Origin: Solanum dulcamara
Lineage: Eukaryota; Streptophyta; Magnoliopsida; Solanales; Solanaceae
Direction: 5' to 3'
DNA: 64,000 bases
NCBI RefSeq assembly: GCF_947179165.1
Contig: NC_077240.1
Coordinates: 53,096,001 to 53,160,000, forward strand
Both the position numbers and the translations under genes were made by a program. The notes beneath the pieces were generated by a model that saw only the letters and a program-made list of their open reading frames with translations, made no database searches and was not told the origin of the DNA. Positions 47,027 through 59,442 of this stretch are shown here, piece by piece; the stretch's first letter is position 1; the number at the start of each line of letters is the position of its first letter.

Positions 47027-49433
47027 ACATGTAGGAATCATCAGCATATCAAATATCCCTCAACCATTATCATAAAGTATGCCCAAGAACCCCCAGGTGT
47101 AGGAGCTTACACCTCCAATCACTATTCAGCCTATAGAAGGCTCGAGGATCGTAGTTTAACTACTTTAAGACCCTTAGCATTTAGGAGTGAACTTAGAGTA
47201 ACGAGTTATACTCGCAACTTACAACTGGAACTACCTCTATACTCAAATCGTATCTCAATTTACTTACATTTAAAACATCCCAAAGGAAAGGAGAGACAGG
47301 CTTTACACATACTACCTTTCATCATATAAAAGCCCTAAAAGGCAACAACTCAACTATTACAGGAGTTCTATCATCACGGAGTGAATGAAACTCATAGTTC
47401 AGGCTTGGAATTTATGAATGGAATTACCCCAAGCTCATATGCATGTCATTCATTACTTACGTCTAACACATGCCAACATAAGAGAAGAATAGCTTTACAT
47501 ACTTATGCCAAAAACATGCCAAAAGAAACTTCACATACCTCTGGTCGACTGCTTTTAGACCGGCATGTCTCGTCGTTCTTTGAACCTGTTTAACACGAAA
47601 GTAATACGAATATCAACTACTCTTAACTTTCCAGCATCTTGGATTACGTCTTAATGTTAATGGAATCTATTTCCTTAGTCATTTCATCGACTAGTCCTTT
47701 AGTTTGTTAAGGCGTTAACGAAAATTGGGCAGCACCTCCCCTATAATGTGCCCTATACGAATTTCCAATTAGGTCCCTAAGACCTACAGCCAACCAACAA
47801 CAACAACCTGCAGCAATTCATACCAACAATATACAACATACACTCCAAACGACTTATTCAAAAATACGATATCTCAATAGGGCGTCTAGCCTTTATTTTG
47901 TAATGCCTATAATTATACGCAACGAGGGGTCATGTGGCTTCGACCAGCAGAACCCTAACCCACATTAGGACATATTCAGGCCCTGGAACAACAAGCCACA
48001 CCCCTGCAGAGCAACACACAAGAACAACACTTTGTTTCGACAACAATTCAACTATAACGACTACAAATTAGTTTATTCCGAACGCCAAGTATTTCTAAGC
48101 CATTTTCATATTTCCAGCCACCAATAGGGCGTGTAACATGCTCCATCAGAACACATAAAGCTCAAATTTAAATAATAAACCTTACCTTACGTTAAACTTG
48201 TCAAACTCGCCAAAACTATCCAAAATGTGAAATCTGGACAGCTTACTATTTTATCTTGTCGCTTCATTTCGAAGGGGTAATGGAGGGAAATAGGATTTAC
48301 GTCCTTCATAAAAGTTATAGGCATGTGTCTTAGGGTAGCAAAAAATTTCTAATCATCCCTACATCAATTCTTTACAAAGAGATATGACCAAAATACTTAC
48401 AGTTGTCCGTGTAGAATTTCCAAAACCAAATCTGAGCAGTACCTCCGCTACACTTCATCACCATTTTTCGAGCTGATACAAGTAAAATTGGATTTTGGAG
48501 TCTGAATGAAAGTTATAGAACCACGAAATACCTTTCCAAAACATATTAAATCACTCAAAAAAAATCTGTACACAAGAAGTTATACCAATATTACTATCCG
48601 CTGTCCCTTCCAAAAACGGGTTTGTTAACTAGAGTTTTCTCTTATTTTCTCTTCCAAATTCCAATTGCAAAGCTGGAGTTTTACTTCCATGAAGGTCTTA
48701 AAATACATATATACGTATCCACGTACTTAAGGTACACCGTATATAATTAATTCACGGAAGAAAATTGGAAAACTAACCTTTAAACTTCAAGAACCATGGC
48801 TGCCTCTCTATTTCTCTCCCTCACGTTTTGTTTCTCTATGTTGGCTGATGTTTTGATGGATAATGAACAGCTTAAGAATCATATACACATATATATACAC
48901 CTTTTTAGAAGGTGCCACGTGGCAGCCCCCTAGGGTGACACGTGGCAGCCTCCTAGGGTGCCACCTCAACTTATTCGGCCAGTCACATGTTGCCATGTGG
49001 CAGTGTGGGTCCCACCTAGGTGTGTCACCTACTTGCTTGTCACCTGCTTGCTTTGCTTTCATAAGTTCGGAAACTAGTTTTTGCTCCCTTTCGTAGGTTT
49101 GTCATCTCACTTTTTTTAAGAGCCTATGTAATCCGTGCTATGTAGGCTTGGTATGTCCTCCAGTAGCTCAAGTATATAATACTTTTACATTTATAACTTA
49201 CGTAGTTAAATCGAGTCCTATGACTCGTTACTTGGGCTCCAATTCCTTCCGGATTCTTATGACTCCATCTCCAATCTTCTCTACTATGAGGTATCATATT
49301 CTCCCTCTCTTATAGTTGTTTGATAGTGTCGTAGTGTATCCGCGCATGATAACTTTTAAGAAACTTAGTAGCCTTCCCAGGAACTTAAAAAGCTTAAGAA
49401 ACGTTCTAAGGTACCAAAGTATGGGGTGTAACA
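47027..49433 (-). repeat. Element A: 5' LTR, second segment
   Basis: The A LTR resumes after B and matches 30981-33401. Its promoter-like block is at 48885-49005. It ends GGTGTAACA at 49433, followed by the TSD ATTCT. Confidence 0.93.
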
Positions 49434-51353
49434 ATTCTTAACACTATCTTGCATAGCATTATGACTTCTATCCAATTATTGACGACTTTCAGATTTTCCT
49501 AACTTGGTTCAACAAAGGATCTTTTGAAGTTTAAGCATCCATCTCAAATATGTTGCCATATCAATTGCCTCCATCTTACCCTTTGAAGTTTTCTGACTTG
49601 CTTCCCCCCTTTAGAGGGTACTTATACCTTTATCCACTTATACCTTGCTCTATGTCTCTATGCCCAGTTTCAAATTTGTCCAGTCTCCTTCCCAGTCTAC
49701 TTGGTACTGTATGATGTCCCGGTCTTTCTGCATTTTTTTTTGCCAACCTAATTATCCATGTACAGAACCTGGGCTAAATCACGAGGCGACAAGAGCCTTC
49801 CCACACATAGTGAGACACCTTATCTATTAATCTGTACTTGAGTAATGGGACTCAATGAACAACTCGTCCGAGGCCACATTCTACTTATCTTTATAAAAAG
49901 TTAATATACACTTGTAGCCGTTCCAAACTTTCTTTTAACTAGGCAACATTTGTATTCCGGCATTCATTGTCCAAGGTTCTCTTGGAGTAGTGGCTTTCCC
50001 AACCTATATCCTTTGTTTCTTGGGACGAATGGAAGCTGCGCCATTTATTCCTTAAGTTTGTCGTCTTTGTCTCTTAAGAGTTCCGTTATTTTAGGGGCGA
50101 CATTGTGTACGTGCATTACTCCTTTATACCTTATAGCCCTTACCCTTACTATGTACCCAACACAGGCTTTTAACTTAGTCAACGTATACAAAGTACGCCT
50201 TACTAGTGGTCCTACTTTATCCTTGTATAACTGTATCACACCATTCAATTCATACTTATATATCCCCCTTTTAGTTTGTACTCATATTCAGTTCCCGACA
50301 TCTCTTTGATGTGCTTCTGTTCGAAGATCTTTCCTCAATTAGTCGGTGGAGGACTATAAACTGTTGTCGTAAACCATTTTCCAACCATTGTTGGAAGAAA
50401 CTAGAATCTCTTAAACATCACAGTACTTCTTTTAATACTTGACCTACCTGATCCCCTTCTAAGTTTATCCTTGAGTTATGAACAACTTATCTAATTTACA
50501 ATTAGGAGTTGGGGGCTTGGTACTTTCAAAATGATTGAAGCTCAATTACTGGACATCTTACCCTTCAACCTGAGTTTTTTTTTTTCTATAGTACAATTAT
50601 GGCTGGAGATACTGTGGTCTGAACTGTATTTCTCAGACAGACTTTTGTTTCTCCAAAATAAACTTCCCTAAGTAAAAAGGGTATCCTTTATTGACGACAT
50701 GAAGAGTACCTCTTACAGCTTTAATTCGGCATGACATGGGTACTCGGTATCCATTTCCAAGACATGTTATAAAGCTATGTTTTATTCCCTTTTTCTTGTT
50801 TTGAGAAAATTTCGGCAGAGTTTCCTCTATACTTCTTACTATCCCACAACCTGCACGCAGAAAATACCAACAATGCCTCACAGAGCCAACCCATATATAT
50901 ATTTATTTTATATTACAGTCACACAGAGCTCTCAATATCATCTCATAGCGTAGCCATACAGGGCTTTCAACGTCAACAATAATATAAAAATACTGGACTT
51001 ACCTCGTATGTCCAACTTCAAATTGCATCTGTTGCATTTTCCCGTCTACTTTTCCCTTCAGTTTTTGGCTTTACATTTCAATCACATGTCAATACCTTAC
51101 CAATAGATATCTTTTGCCTTTACATTACTTACCTGCGTGCTTCGTAACTTCCCATATCGTCAATTACTTCCTTCTGTTGGTGTCATCCTTCTTTTAAGAT
51201 CTAAAGCACGATCTCAGATGTGAAAAAAAGGTAACATCCTAAATGTCCTGTAGCTTCCTGTTTATGGATGTGGCGCATAACACATCGATAATCAAGACTC
51301 TACTAGACACGGTCTGCAGACAATCCAAGGATGAACTACTCTGATACCACTTC
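49434..51353 (-). mobile_element. Element C: internal segment 3 (5' part)
   Basis: It runs from the A insertion to the PBS of C. Its left part resembles 61395-61910 in E. The right ~870 bp resembles 3064-3966 in I, with the CCTCACAGAGCC modules (50875-50960) and the leader (51190-51337). A 67-codon minus frame at 50045-50248 and an 82-codon one at 50633-50881 show no known motif. No gag is recognisable where it would be expected. Confidence 0.75.
51338..51349 (-). other. Primer-binding site of element C, one mismatch
   Basis: ACTCTGATACCA is the complement of TGGTATCAGAGT; the last base differs from the initiator-Met tRNA site found in G, A, B and I. Confidence 0.85.
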
Positions 51354-52585
51354 TATCACGACCGAACCCCGTAGGCCGCGACTGGGGTCCGACCTGAACC
51401 CCCGTATATATATCTATCAGCTGTGGTCACGTCGAATTATAAACATGCAATGCATATAAATCAAGTATAGTCAAACCGGACTACAAAAATGTGATACGTA
51501 CATGAGAACCCCCATGGGTCATAACATTTTGTATAACTGTAGCCTTTTTCATTCGTATCATGACATGAAAGGGAACGCAAGCCGATAAAGTTGCCATAAC
51601 ATTACAATACGTACAATATATCATATAGACCCAGCTGAACCAAATTGACATATACAACCTACATATACATGGATATGGCAGGATAGGGCCCCCATCGTAC
51701 CCCTGAATAAACAAAATAATTTTATACATCAGTGGTTAGTACCAAAAAGTTGGCTTTGATACAATGAAGCCTATTCCAGCTGAGCCGAGCAGAATCCTAA
51801 GTCGATGGACTCCCAAAACTTGTATTTATACCTACGGATATCAAACGCAGCCCCCCCCCCAAGAAAAGCGGGGTCAGTATGACATATGTACTGAGTATGT
51901 AAAACATAACACAATACGACTGGAGGTATATCTGAAATAGAGAACCAGGGGATAGAATATCAAATCGAAAACCTATACCTGGGAAAGTAAAATCATGCAT
52001 GCTCAAATTTTCAATATAGCCGGCCCTATCAGGGATATGGTGAATCATATATGTGGAACCATTACCTCCTTATTACAACAGATCATGACATATATATATA
52101 TACGTACCCATCCCTCTAGTGAGGGCGCAATGAACAATGTAGTGGAATTGAGCTTGAATCCAATAACCGGCCCGGGATTCGGAGAATAAGTGTTACAGTA
52201 TACACGAGTAGAGTAGTGAGAAACAAAAAACAGTTTAAATCATTATCTGAGACTCAATGAAGTCATCAAGCGAACCATCACTTGGAGATCAGGGTAGGAA
52301 GTATCTGACGTATACCCTCTAAATGTCACTAAGGAATAAGTAAAAAGGAGTTTTGGAACTTTTAGACATATACCAGTATTAAATATCTTATAGTTGTCTG
52401 AGCATTGGTTATCCCAGAGCCTTTCTCTTTTAAAAGAAGAGTTTTGTCTAATCAATCACTATACAGTCACATAGAAGACGAGAGGAATATGAGTTTATCT
52501 ACTTTAAGAGTCTTAACATCCAGAAGTGATCAAGAGTCCTGAAGTCATATTCAGGACCTAAGAATGAAGTTGCGCTAAAGCTTAC
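51354..52585 (-). repeat. Element C: 5' LTR, first segment
   Basis: It starts TATCACGACC, sharing the unusual TATCA end with the 3' LTR. The inverted-repeat block is at 51831-51894 with a run of 10 C at 51851-51860. It is interrupted by D after CTTAC (52581-52585). Confidence 0.87.
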
Positions 52586-53084
52586 TGTTACACCTCGCAC
52601 TCTCGAGCTTGGAATGTCTTCTTAAGTTCCTTAGACACTATCATGTGAGCTGGATAAGCTACGATACTATCAAACAACTCTAAGGAAAGAAGATTGTGAT
52701 ACCTCGTGAGAAGGAAGGTTGGAAATGGAGTCATAAGAATCCAAAAGGAATTGGAGGCCAATTAATGAGTCGTAGGACTCGATTTACCTTACGTAAGCTA
52801 CTAACTTAGAAGTCTTACATACTTAAGCTATTGGGTATGTACCAAGCTTGCGAAGAGTGGATTACATAGGCTCTTAAAGTGAGACGAGATTACGAACCCA
52901 CGAGGAAAAAAAAAACGACGCGGGGCAGCCAATGAGAGGGTGACACGTGGAAGCACCTCAAGCAAGCAGGTGACCCACCTTCTTGGGGTCAAGTAGGTGA
53001 CCCACCTGCTTGGGGGAGGTGGGCCCCACTTCCACATGGCATCCCCTCCTTTATCATGTAGATACGGTGGCCCAATAGGGGCTC

Positions 53085-53149
53085 GACACGTGTCACCTCT
53101 AGGTCTGACACGTGTCACACCCAAGGACCACCTATATATATGTATATAT
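53085..53149 (+). promoter_or_regulatory. U3 promoter-like block of LTR D
   Basis: Two CACGTG palindromes 21 bp apart are followed by CTATATATATGTATATATG. The spacing closely follows the B block. Confidence 0.58.
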
Positions 53150-55282
53150 GACTAATACTTCAGATTTTCCCCCAAAACTTCAGCCAAGGCAAATGAAAAA
53201 TAAACCCTAGAGCTAAGGAGAAAAGAGTGACGGCTTTGGGAGGAAAAATAGGTAAGTCCCACTTTCGCTCCGTAAATTAATTACTTAGCGTATACTACGA
53301 TGATATGGAAGTATTAGTAGTATAAAATTTGAAGTTTGGTGGAGCAAAAATTGGACAGCAAGCTGCCACGGCGTTACATCGTGCTAAAAAAGGTTCCGAG
53401 GCACAATTTCGGCAAGTTCTAGCCAATTTCGGGAAAGGTAAGTTCTTCCCCTGTAATTTGAAGTTTATGATATTAAATTAGGGTGTATTACACACCTTAG
53501 GGGCTGCTGGAAGTTGGGGAAAAGGTTTGAAAAGTTCAGCGTTCGAAATAAGCGAAATTGGAATCGCTATAGTTAATTGTAATCGAATAATGCGCTGCGC
53601 TTGTGGTGTGTGACTGCTGGTCGGTCGGTGAGGTATTTTGGTGCTTCAATGTATGTTAATAAGGGCGTGGGGGGCTGCTGGTTGCAGCCACACGACCCTC
53701 CGCTGTGCAATTAAAGAATTTGCGAAAGAAAGATTAAAAACTTTAGGTTTGGTATCATAGCTTCGAGTGAATAGTTATGGGTTTATATTGTGTAATGTAT
53801 TGTTGCAGGGCCTAAATGCATTCTAAAAGGGGTGTGGATGCTGCTGGTTGCATCCACACGACCCCTCGTTTCGTATAGTTAAAGGCGTTACAAAATAAAG
53901 GCTAGACGCCCTATTGTGATATCATATTTTTAAATAAGTCGTTTGGAGTTTATGTTGTATATTGTTGGTGTGAATTGCTGCAGGTTGTTGTTGTTGGTTG
54001 GCTGTAGGTCTTAGGGACCTAATTGGAAATTTGTATAGGGCACATTATAGGGGAGGCGCTGCCCAATTTTCGTCGACGCCTTAGCGAATAACAGAACTAG
54101 TCGGGGAAACAACTAAGGAAATAGATTCCATTAATACTAAGGTACGTGAATAGGAGTTAAGAGGGGTTGGTATTCATATTACTTTCATGTTGAATAGGTT
54201 CAAAGGACGGCGAGGAAAACAGGATAAGGAATAATTCAGACAAGGTATGTGAAGCTTTCTTTTGGCATGTTTTTGGCATAAGTATGTAAAGCCTATCTTG
54301 TTTCTTCTTTTGGCATGTATTCAAGTTAAGTAATGAATGATATGAGATTGAGGATAAATCTACTCATAAATGCCAAGCATAATTCACGGTCCTCATTTAC
54401 TTCTTGATGAAAGCACTCTTACAGTAATTGAACTAGGGCTTCTCAAGCCTTCCATACGTTAGGAAGTGATGAGTATGTAAGGCTATCCTTCCCTTCTCTT
54501 GGCGTGTCTTATTCCTAAATATGATGTGTATATAACATGTAGGGACGAATCTACTCACGAAGTTCCGAATATGATTCACGAACCCTACCTACTTCTAGAG
54601 GTGAAAGCTCATATGCTAATTGAGTTAGTGTCTCTCACGGTCTCCTAGACAATGGAAGGTAGAGGGTACGTAAAGCTAATTCCTTGATCTTGGCATATCC
54701 TTGATAGAAGTGCAATATGTATATATGCGTATGCAAGTGGGGATAATCCCATTCATAAGGCCCCGAGCATACCTCCTGATTTTTATCTACTACTGAATAC
54801 TAGGACGCCTACAATAGGTGAATTATTGTGTATCAAACTCCTTTGGGATAGGAAGGGACAAATAGGTGAGGCCTACCCTTTCTTTTTTTTGACATGTATT
54901 AAAGAAAACGATACATGATACTAGCTCTAGAGTAAGTTCATTCTTAAGCTCCGAATACGCTATATGTCTCATATTCACTCCTTGGCAGGAAAACTCTCAT
55001 CGTAGTTTAGCTACCTTCCCTGAACCGTCTATATGTCCATTAATAGTGGGACTTAGAGCTCCTATTCCTAAGGACTCTGTGATAATATATGTTTATGATT
55101 TCCTTAAGCCGGTTGGCATTACCTTAAAATACGTCTATAATTCTTGAGACTTCACTTAATATAGCCCTAGTGGCACTAAAAGGGCACCTGAGATGATTAT
55201 TATCCTGATCCACAAACGATAGTTCAGTATGATTACCCTAGTAAGTCTCAGATAATGATCTACCTATATATGATTATTATGA

Positions 55283-55630
55283 CACCGAGTCCCCTAATGG
55301 GTCGGGTACGGTATGTGATGATATGATTATAACACCGAGTCCCCTAAAGGGCCGGGTACGGTATATGATGATATGATGATAACACCGAGTCCCCTAATGG
55401 GCCGGGTATGATATGTGATGATATGATTATAACACCGAGTCCCCTAAAGGGCCGGGTACGGTATATGATGATATGATGATAACACCGAGTCCCCTAATGG
55501 GCGGGTACGATATGTGATGATATGATTATAACACCGAGTCCCCTAAAGGACCGGGTACGGTATGTGATGATATAATTATAACACTGAGACCCATACTGAC
55601 CGAGTAAGGTATGATATATAATGATAGATA
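55283..55630 (+). repeat. 50-bp tandem array in LTR D
   Basis: Seven units begin CACCGAGTCCCCTAATGGGC or CACCGAGTCCCCTAAAGGGC at 55283, 55333, 55383, 55433, 55483, 55532 and 55582; the last is degenerate. TAATGG and TAAAGG versions alternate, so the higher-order unit is about 100 bp. TCCCC...GGGCC in each unit can form a short hairpin. Confidence 0.93.
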
Positions 55631-56375
55631 GGCATGCATGTGAAATAATAATAATGTAATCATAACATATGACACGACGATGTATGCGATGACATGATAA
55701 CACCGAGTCCTCTAGCGGGCCGGATACAGTATATGAAGATGGTGTACATGCCCTTATGTTAGAAGATGCAGGTATAGTGCCTTATTAACTGTTATACTTG
55801 TTCCCTGCATGCCTATTTAAGTTGTTCTCTCAATTATGATGCGTTATGCTTTATATACTCAGTCGTACTGACCTTCCATTCCCCGGGGGGCTGCGTTTCA
55901 TGCCCGCAGGTACAGATGTTCATTTTGGAGATCTGTCAGCTTAGGAGTTCCTCTCAGCTATGTCGGAAGTGCTTCACTATTCTGGAGCCTAATTTTTGAT
56001 ACTGGTCACTTAATGTATATATTTGTATATTCAGGGATACGGCGGGGGCCCTGTCCCGCCATATGTTACTGTTACTATTCCTAGAGGTCTGTAGACATAT
56101 GGATGTGGGATGTTTGTGAGTTCGTTTCGATTGTGCCTATATGGTATTTTGTGAATATAGTTATGTTACAACAGCCTTGTCGGCTTGTATGCCCTTATGT
56201 TCTATGAAACGAGTGAAAGAGGCCACACGTGCACGAAAAGGTTTTAACTCATTAGGGTTTTTGCGAGTAGTATCACCTTGTTCATAGTTCAGTATGACTA
56301 CAACTGATAGGTAGGTATACGGGGGTCCAGGTCAGACCCCAAACGCGACCTACAGGGTTGGGTCGTGACACTTAC

Positions 56376-58159
56376 ATCATCCATAGTCTACATCTAAGAC
56401 ATGCCAAAAGAAAGAAGAGATAGTTTCACATACTTATTCCAAAAACATGCCAAGAGAAAGCTTCACATACCTCGTATGGACTTCTCTTAATCACGTCCAC
56501 GTCGTCGTCCTCCAAACCTATTTCACATAGAAATAATATGAATATCAACCACTCTTGACTTTCCATCACCTTAAGTTGGACCTTAGTATTCATGGAACCT
56601 ATTTCCTTGTTCGTCTCCTCGACTAGTTTTATAATTAGTTAAGGCGTTAACGAAAATTTGGCAGCATCTCCCCAATAATGTGCCCTATCCGAATTTCCAA
56701 TTACACCCCTAATACCTACAACCAACCAACAACAATAAACTGCATCATATGATTAAGCAAATCATACCAACAATATACAACATAAACTCCAAACGACTCG
56801 CTCGAAACTACAATACCAAAATAGAGTTTCTAGACTTTATTTCGCAATGCCTTTAATTATACGAAAAGAGGGGTCGCATGGCTTCAAACAGAAGCACCCA
56901 CACCCATTTTAGAACAAATTTAGGCCCTGCAACAAACACCCACACACCTGAAGCATCACATCACAAGAACAACACTTTACTTCGACGACAATTCAACTAT
57001 AACGACTACAATTTGGATTGTCTCCAAAGTCAAGTATTCCTATAGCATTTTTATGTTTCCAGCCACACACAAGTTGTATAATAAACTCCATAACAACACC
57101 ATAAAGTCTAAATTTAGATGAGAAACCTTACCTTACCCGAAATTGGCCAAAACTGCCACATTACAACTCGGAAATCTCCAAACGTGCTGAAATGAAGTGG
57201 ACTATTTGTGCCACTTCTCTGCTGCTCGAAATTAAAATTTTATGTTATTAAACATCATTATGTAGCCGTAGGATACCTTAAATAATTAATTCATGGAACG
57301 AAATCGGGCCTTACCCTTTTTCTTGCTCAAACCCGTAGCTCCCTCTTCTTGCTCCTAAAGTTTTTCTTTCAACTTTCTGTTATCTTTTCCAAGTGTTAAG
57401 CTGAAGAAATGATTCCTTAGGCATCATAATATACTATTCCACATTCTTGGGGAACACCGTAGATAATTAATTCGCAGAGAAAAATTGGAACTTACTTTAG
57501 TTGCTTGGCTGCTGTAGGTACTCTCTTCCTCTCACGCTGTGTCTCCTCTTTTGGACTTCGTTTTGGATGAATAATGACTTAAGAGTCATTAACATACATA
57601 CATATATCTCCTCAAGGGGTGACACATGTCAGACCCTAAGGGTGACATATGTCCAGCCCCCATTGGGCCACAGATCCATGTCTTGTCTCCTAGGCTGCCA
57701 CATGTCCTTGTTGGGCCCACCCCCAAAAAGGTAGGTCACCTACTTGAACCCAAGTAGGTGGGTCACCTTCTTACACATGGCACTTCCATAGGCTGCCACG
57801 TGGCACCTCCTCTTGCTGCCACATGTCATCTTTTTCTGTTCCCCGTGGGTTCGTAATCTCGTCTTATTTTAAGAGCCTATGTAATCCGTGCTACGTAAGC
57901 TTGGTATGTATTTAAGTAACTCAAGTGTATAATACTTCTAAATTAGTAGCTTACGTAGATAAATAAAGTCCTATGATTCATTTCTTGGCCTCTAAGTCAT
58001 TCCGGATTCTCACGACTCTATTTCCAACCTTTCCTCTCACGGGGTATTGCGTTCTTCCTTCCTTAGAGTTGTTTGATGTGTGTGGACAGTGGGGGTCTCA
58101 TGGGCACCTTCAAGAAGACTAGGAACACGTTTCAAGGTTCAAAAGTGCAGAGTGTAACA
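56376..58159 (-). repeat. Element C: 5' LTR, second segment
   Basis: It resumes after D, matches 22560-24352, and ends GAGTGTAACA followed by the TSD GCAAC. The promoter-like block (TATA-like near 57595, G-box-like sites to 57830) has mostly mutated boxes such as CACATG. Confidence 0.87.
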
Positions 58160-58164
58160 GCAAC

Positions 58165-59442
58165 CAGCAGCTTCCACACCTCATTTATAACACTTTTAGG
58201 ACCTGCAACACACCACGGCCCACCTGCAGCAGCACACCACAAGCACAACACCTTGCTTCGACTACAATTTAACTATAGCGAATCCAATTTAGTTTGTTTC
58301 AAACGTCAAGCATTTATATGACATTTTAAAATTTCCAGCCACCCATAGGTCATGTAAAACCATCCATAACAACACCATAAAGTCCAAATTGAAAGGAGAA
58401 ACATTACCTTACCCGAAATTGGCCAAAATGCAAAATTGTGACTCGAAACTTCTCCAAACGTGCTAAAATTGAGCGGACTGTTTGTATCACTTCCTTGCTT
58501 CCCCAAAATAGAATTTTATGTTATGAAACATCATTATATAACCGTGAGACACCTTAAATAATTAATTCATAGAACGAAACTCGAAGGCTTACCTTGGCAG
58601 TCCCAAACCCGTAGCCCTCCTTCTTTGGCTTTCTAGGTTTTCCTTCAACTTTGTTCTATCTTTTCCAAGTGTAGGGTAGAATACATGGTTCCGTAGACAT
58701 ATTAGGATACATATATACATCTCCACATGGTTGAGGAACACCGTAGATAATTAATTCATGGAGTAAAATTGGAGAACTTACCTTAGTTTCTCCAAGATGC
58801 CGCTTTTTTCTTCTTCATGTTTTTTCCTCTCTTTGGCTGAAGTTTTGGATAAAAAATGAGACTAAGAGGCATTTAACATGTAGATATATGTTGCCTTAGG
58901 GTGTGACACGTGTTAGTCCTAAGGGCGACACATGTCCATCCCCCATTCGGCTAACATATATATGCTGCCAATTAGGGCCTGCCACATGTCCTTGGTGGGG
59001 CCCATCCCTAAATAGGTGGGTCACCTACTTAAACCCAAGAAGGTGGGTCACCTGCTTCCATGTGCACCTTCCCATGCTTCCATGTGGCACCTCCTCTTGC
59101 TGCCACATGTCATCTTCTCCTCTTCCCCGTGGGTTCATAATCTCGTCTTATTTTAAGAACACGTGTAATCCTTACTACGTAAGCTTGATATATACTCAAG
59201 TGGATTAAGTATGTCAAACTTCAAAGTTAGTAGCTTATGTTGGTAAATCGAGTCCTACACTCGTTACTTGGCCTCCAACTTCCTCCGGATTCTTATAACC
59301 GTATTTCCAACCTTTCCTACCTCAGGGTATCACATTCTTCTTTAGTTAGAGTTGTTTGATAGTGTAGTAGATTATCCGAGTCACTTGATAACTTCTAAGA
59401 AGCTTAGGAGACACTCTAAGCTCAGGAGTATGGGGTGTAACA
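58165..59442 (-). repeat. Element E: 3' LTR, second segment
   Basis: It continues 19212-21270 after the C insertion and ends GGTGTAACA at 59442. The total LTR is about 3.34 kb. The U3 block at 58885-59120 has CACGTG near 58906 and several CACATG variants. Confidence 0.83.

Larger units (their letters stand above)
29960..49433 (-). mobile_element. Element A: non-autonomous LTR retrotransposon split by B
   Basis: Two LTRs of about 3.43 kb enclose only 1851 bp of internal sequence with PBS and PPT. The TSD ATTCT lies at 29955-29959 and 49434-49438. B (36273-47021) splits its 5' LTR. By eye about 50 substitutions separate the LTRs over ~3.4 kb (roughly 1.5%), plus a 15-bp deletion near 49040 and small indels. 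It shares its internal layout, the 5S segment and the tandem-repeat type with G. Confidence 0.93.
52586..56370 (+). mobile_element. Element D: solo LTR
   Basis: A single 3785-bp LTR (starts TGTTACACC, ends GGGTCGTGACA) lies in the C 5' LTR with a perfect TSD CTTAC (52581-52585, 56371-56375). The empty site is visible in the other C LTR at about 22548-22560. It is the longest LTR here and carries a regular 50-bp array. Promoter palindromes GACACGTGTC (53085-53094) and TGACACGTGTCA (53106-53117) precede a TATA-like run at 53132-53149. Confidence 0.94.
21271..58159 (-). mobile_element. Element C: LTR retrotransposon with three insertions (J, A, D)
   Basis: A 36.9-kb span is framed by the TSD GCAAC (21266-21270 and 58160-58164) in the E LTR. 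The C sequence itself is two ~3.0-kb LTRs plus 4.2 kb of internal sequence in three pieces (24353-26099, 29392-29959, 49434-51353). The rest is J, A (with B) and D. Both LTRs end in TATCA on this strand instead of TGTCA, so the sense termini are TG...TA. It has a broken integrase and an antisense 5S-derived segment, and no recognisable gag or reverse transcriptase. Confidence 0.9.

Noticed and set aside
29960..49433. Segmental duplication of a ~3.4-kb host block
   Set aside because: The repeats have TG...CA ends, adjoin PBS and PPT, and are flanked by 5-bp TSDs, so they are LTRs.
50045..50248. Minus-strand frames at 50045-50248 and 50633-50881 as gag
   Set aside because: Neither has a zinc-knuckle (CxxCxxxxHxxxxC) or other gag motif, and both are short; chance frames are as likely.
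55283..55630. CRISPR-like regular array
   Set aside because: The whole 50-bp unit is repeated, with no unique spacers, inside a plant LTR. It is a simple tandem repeat.
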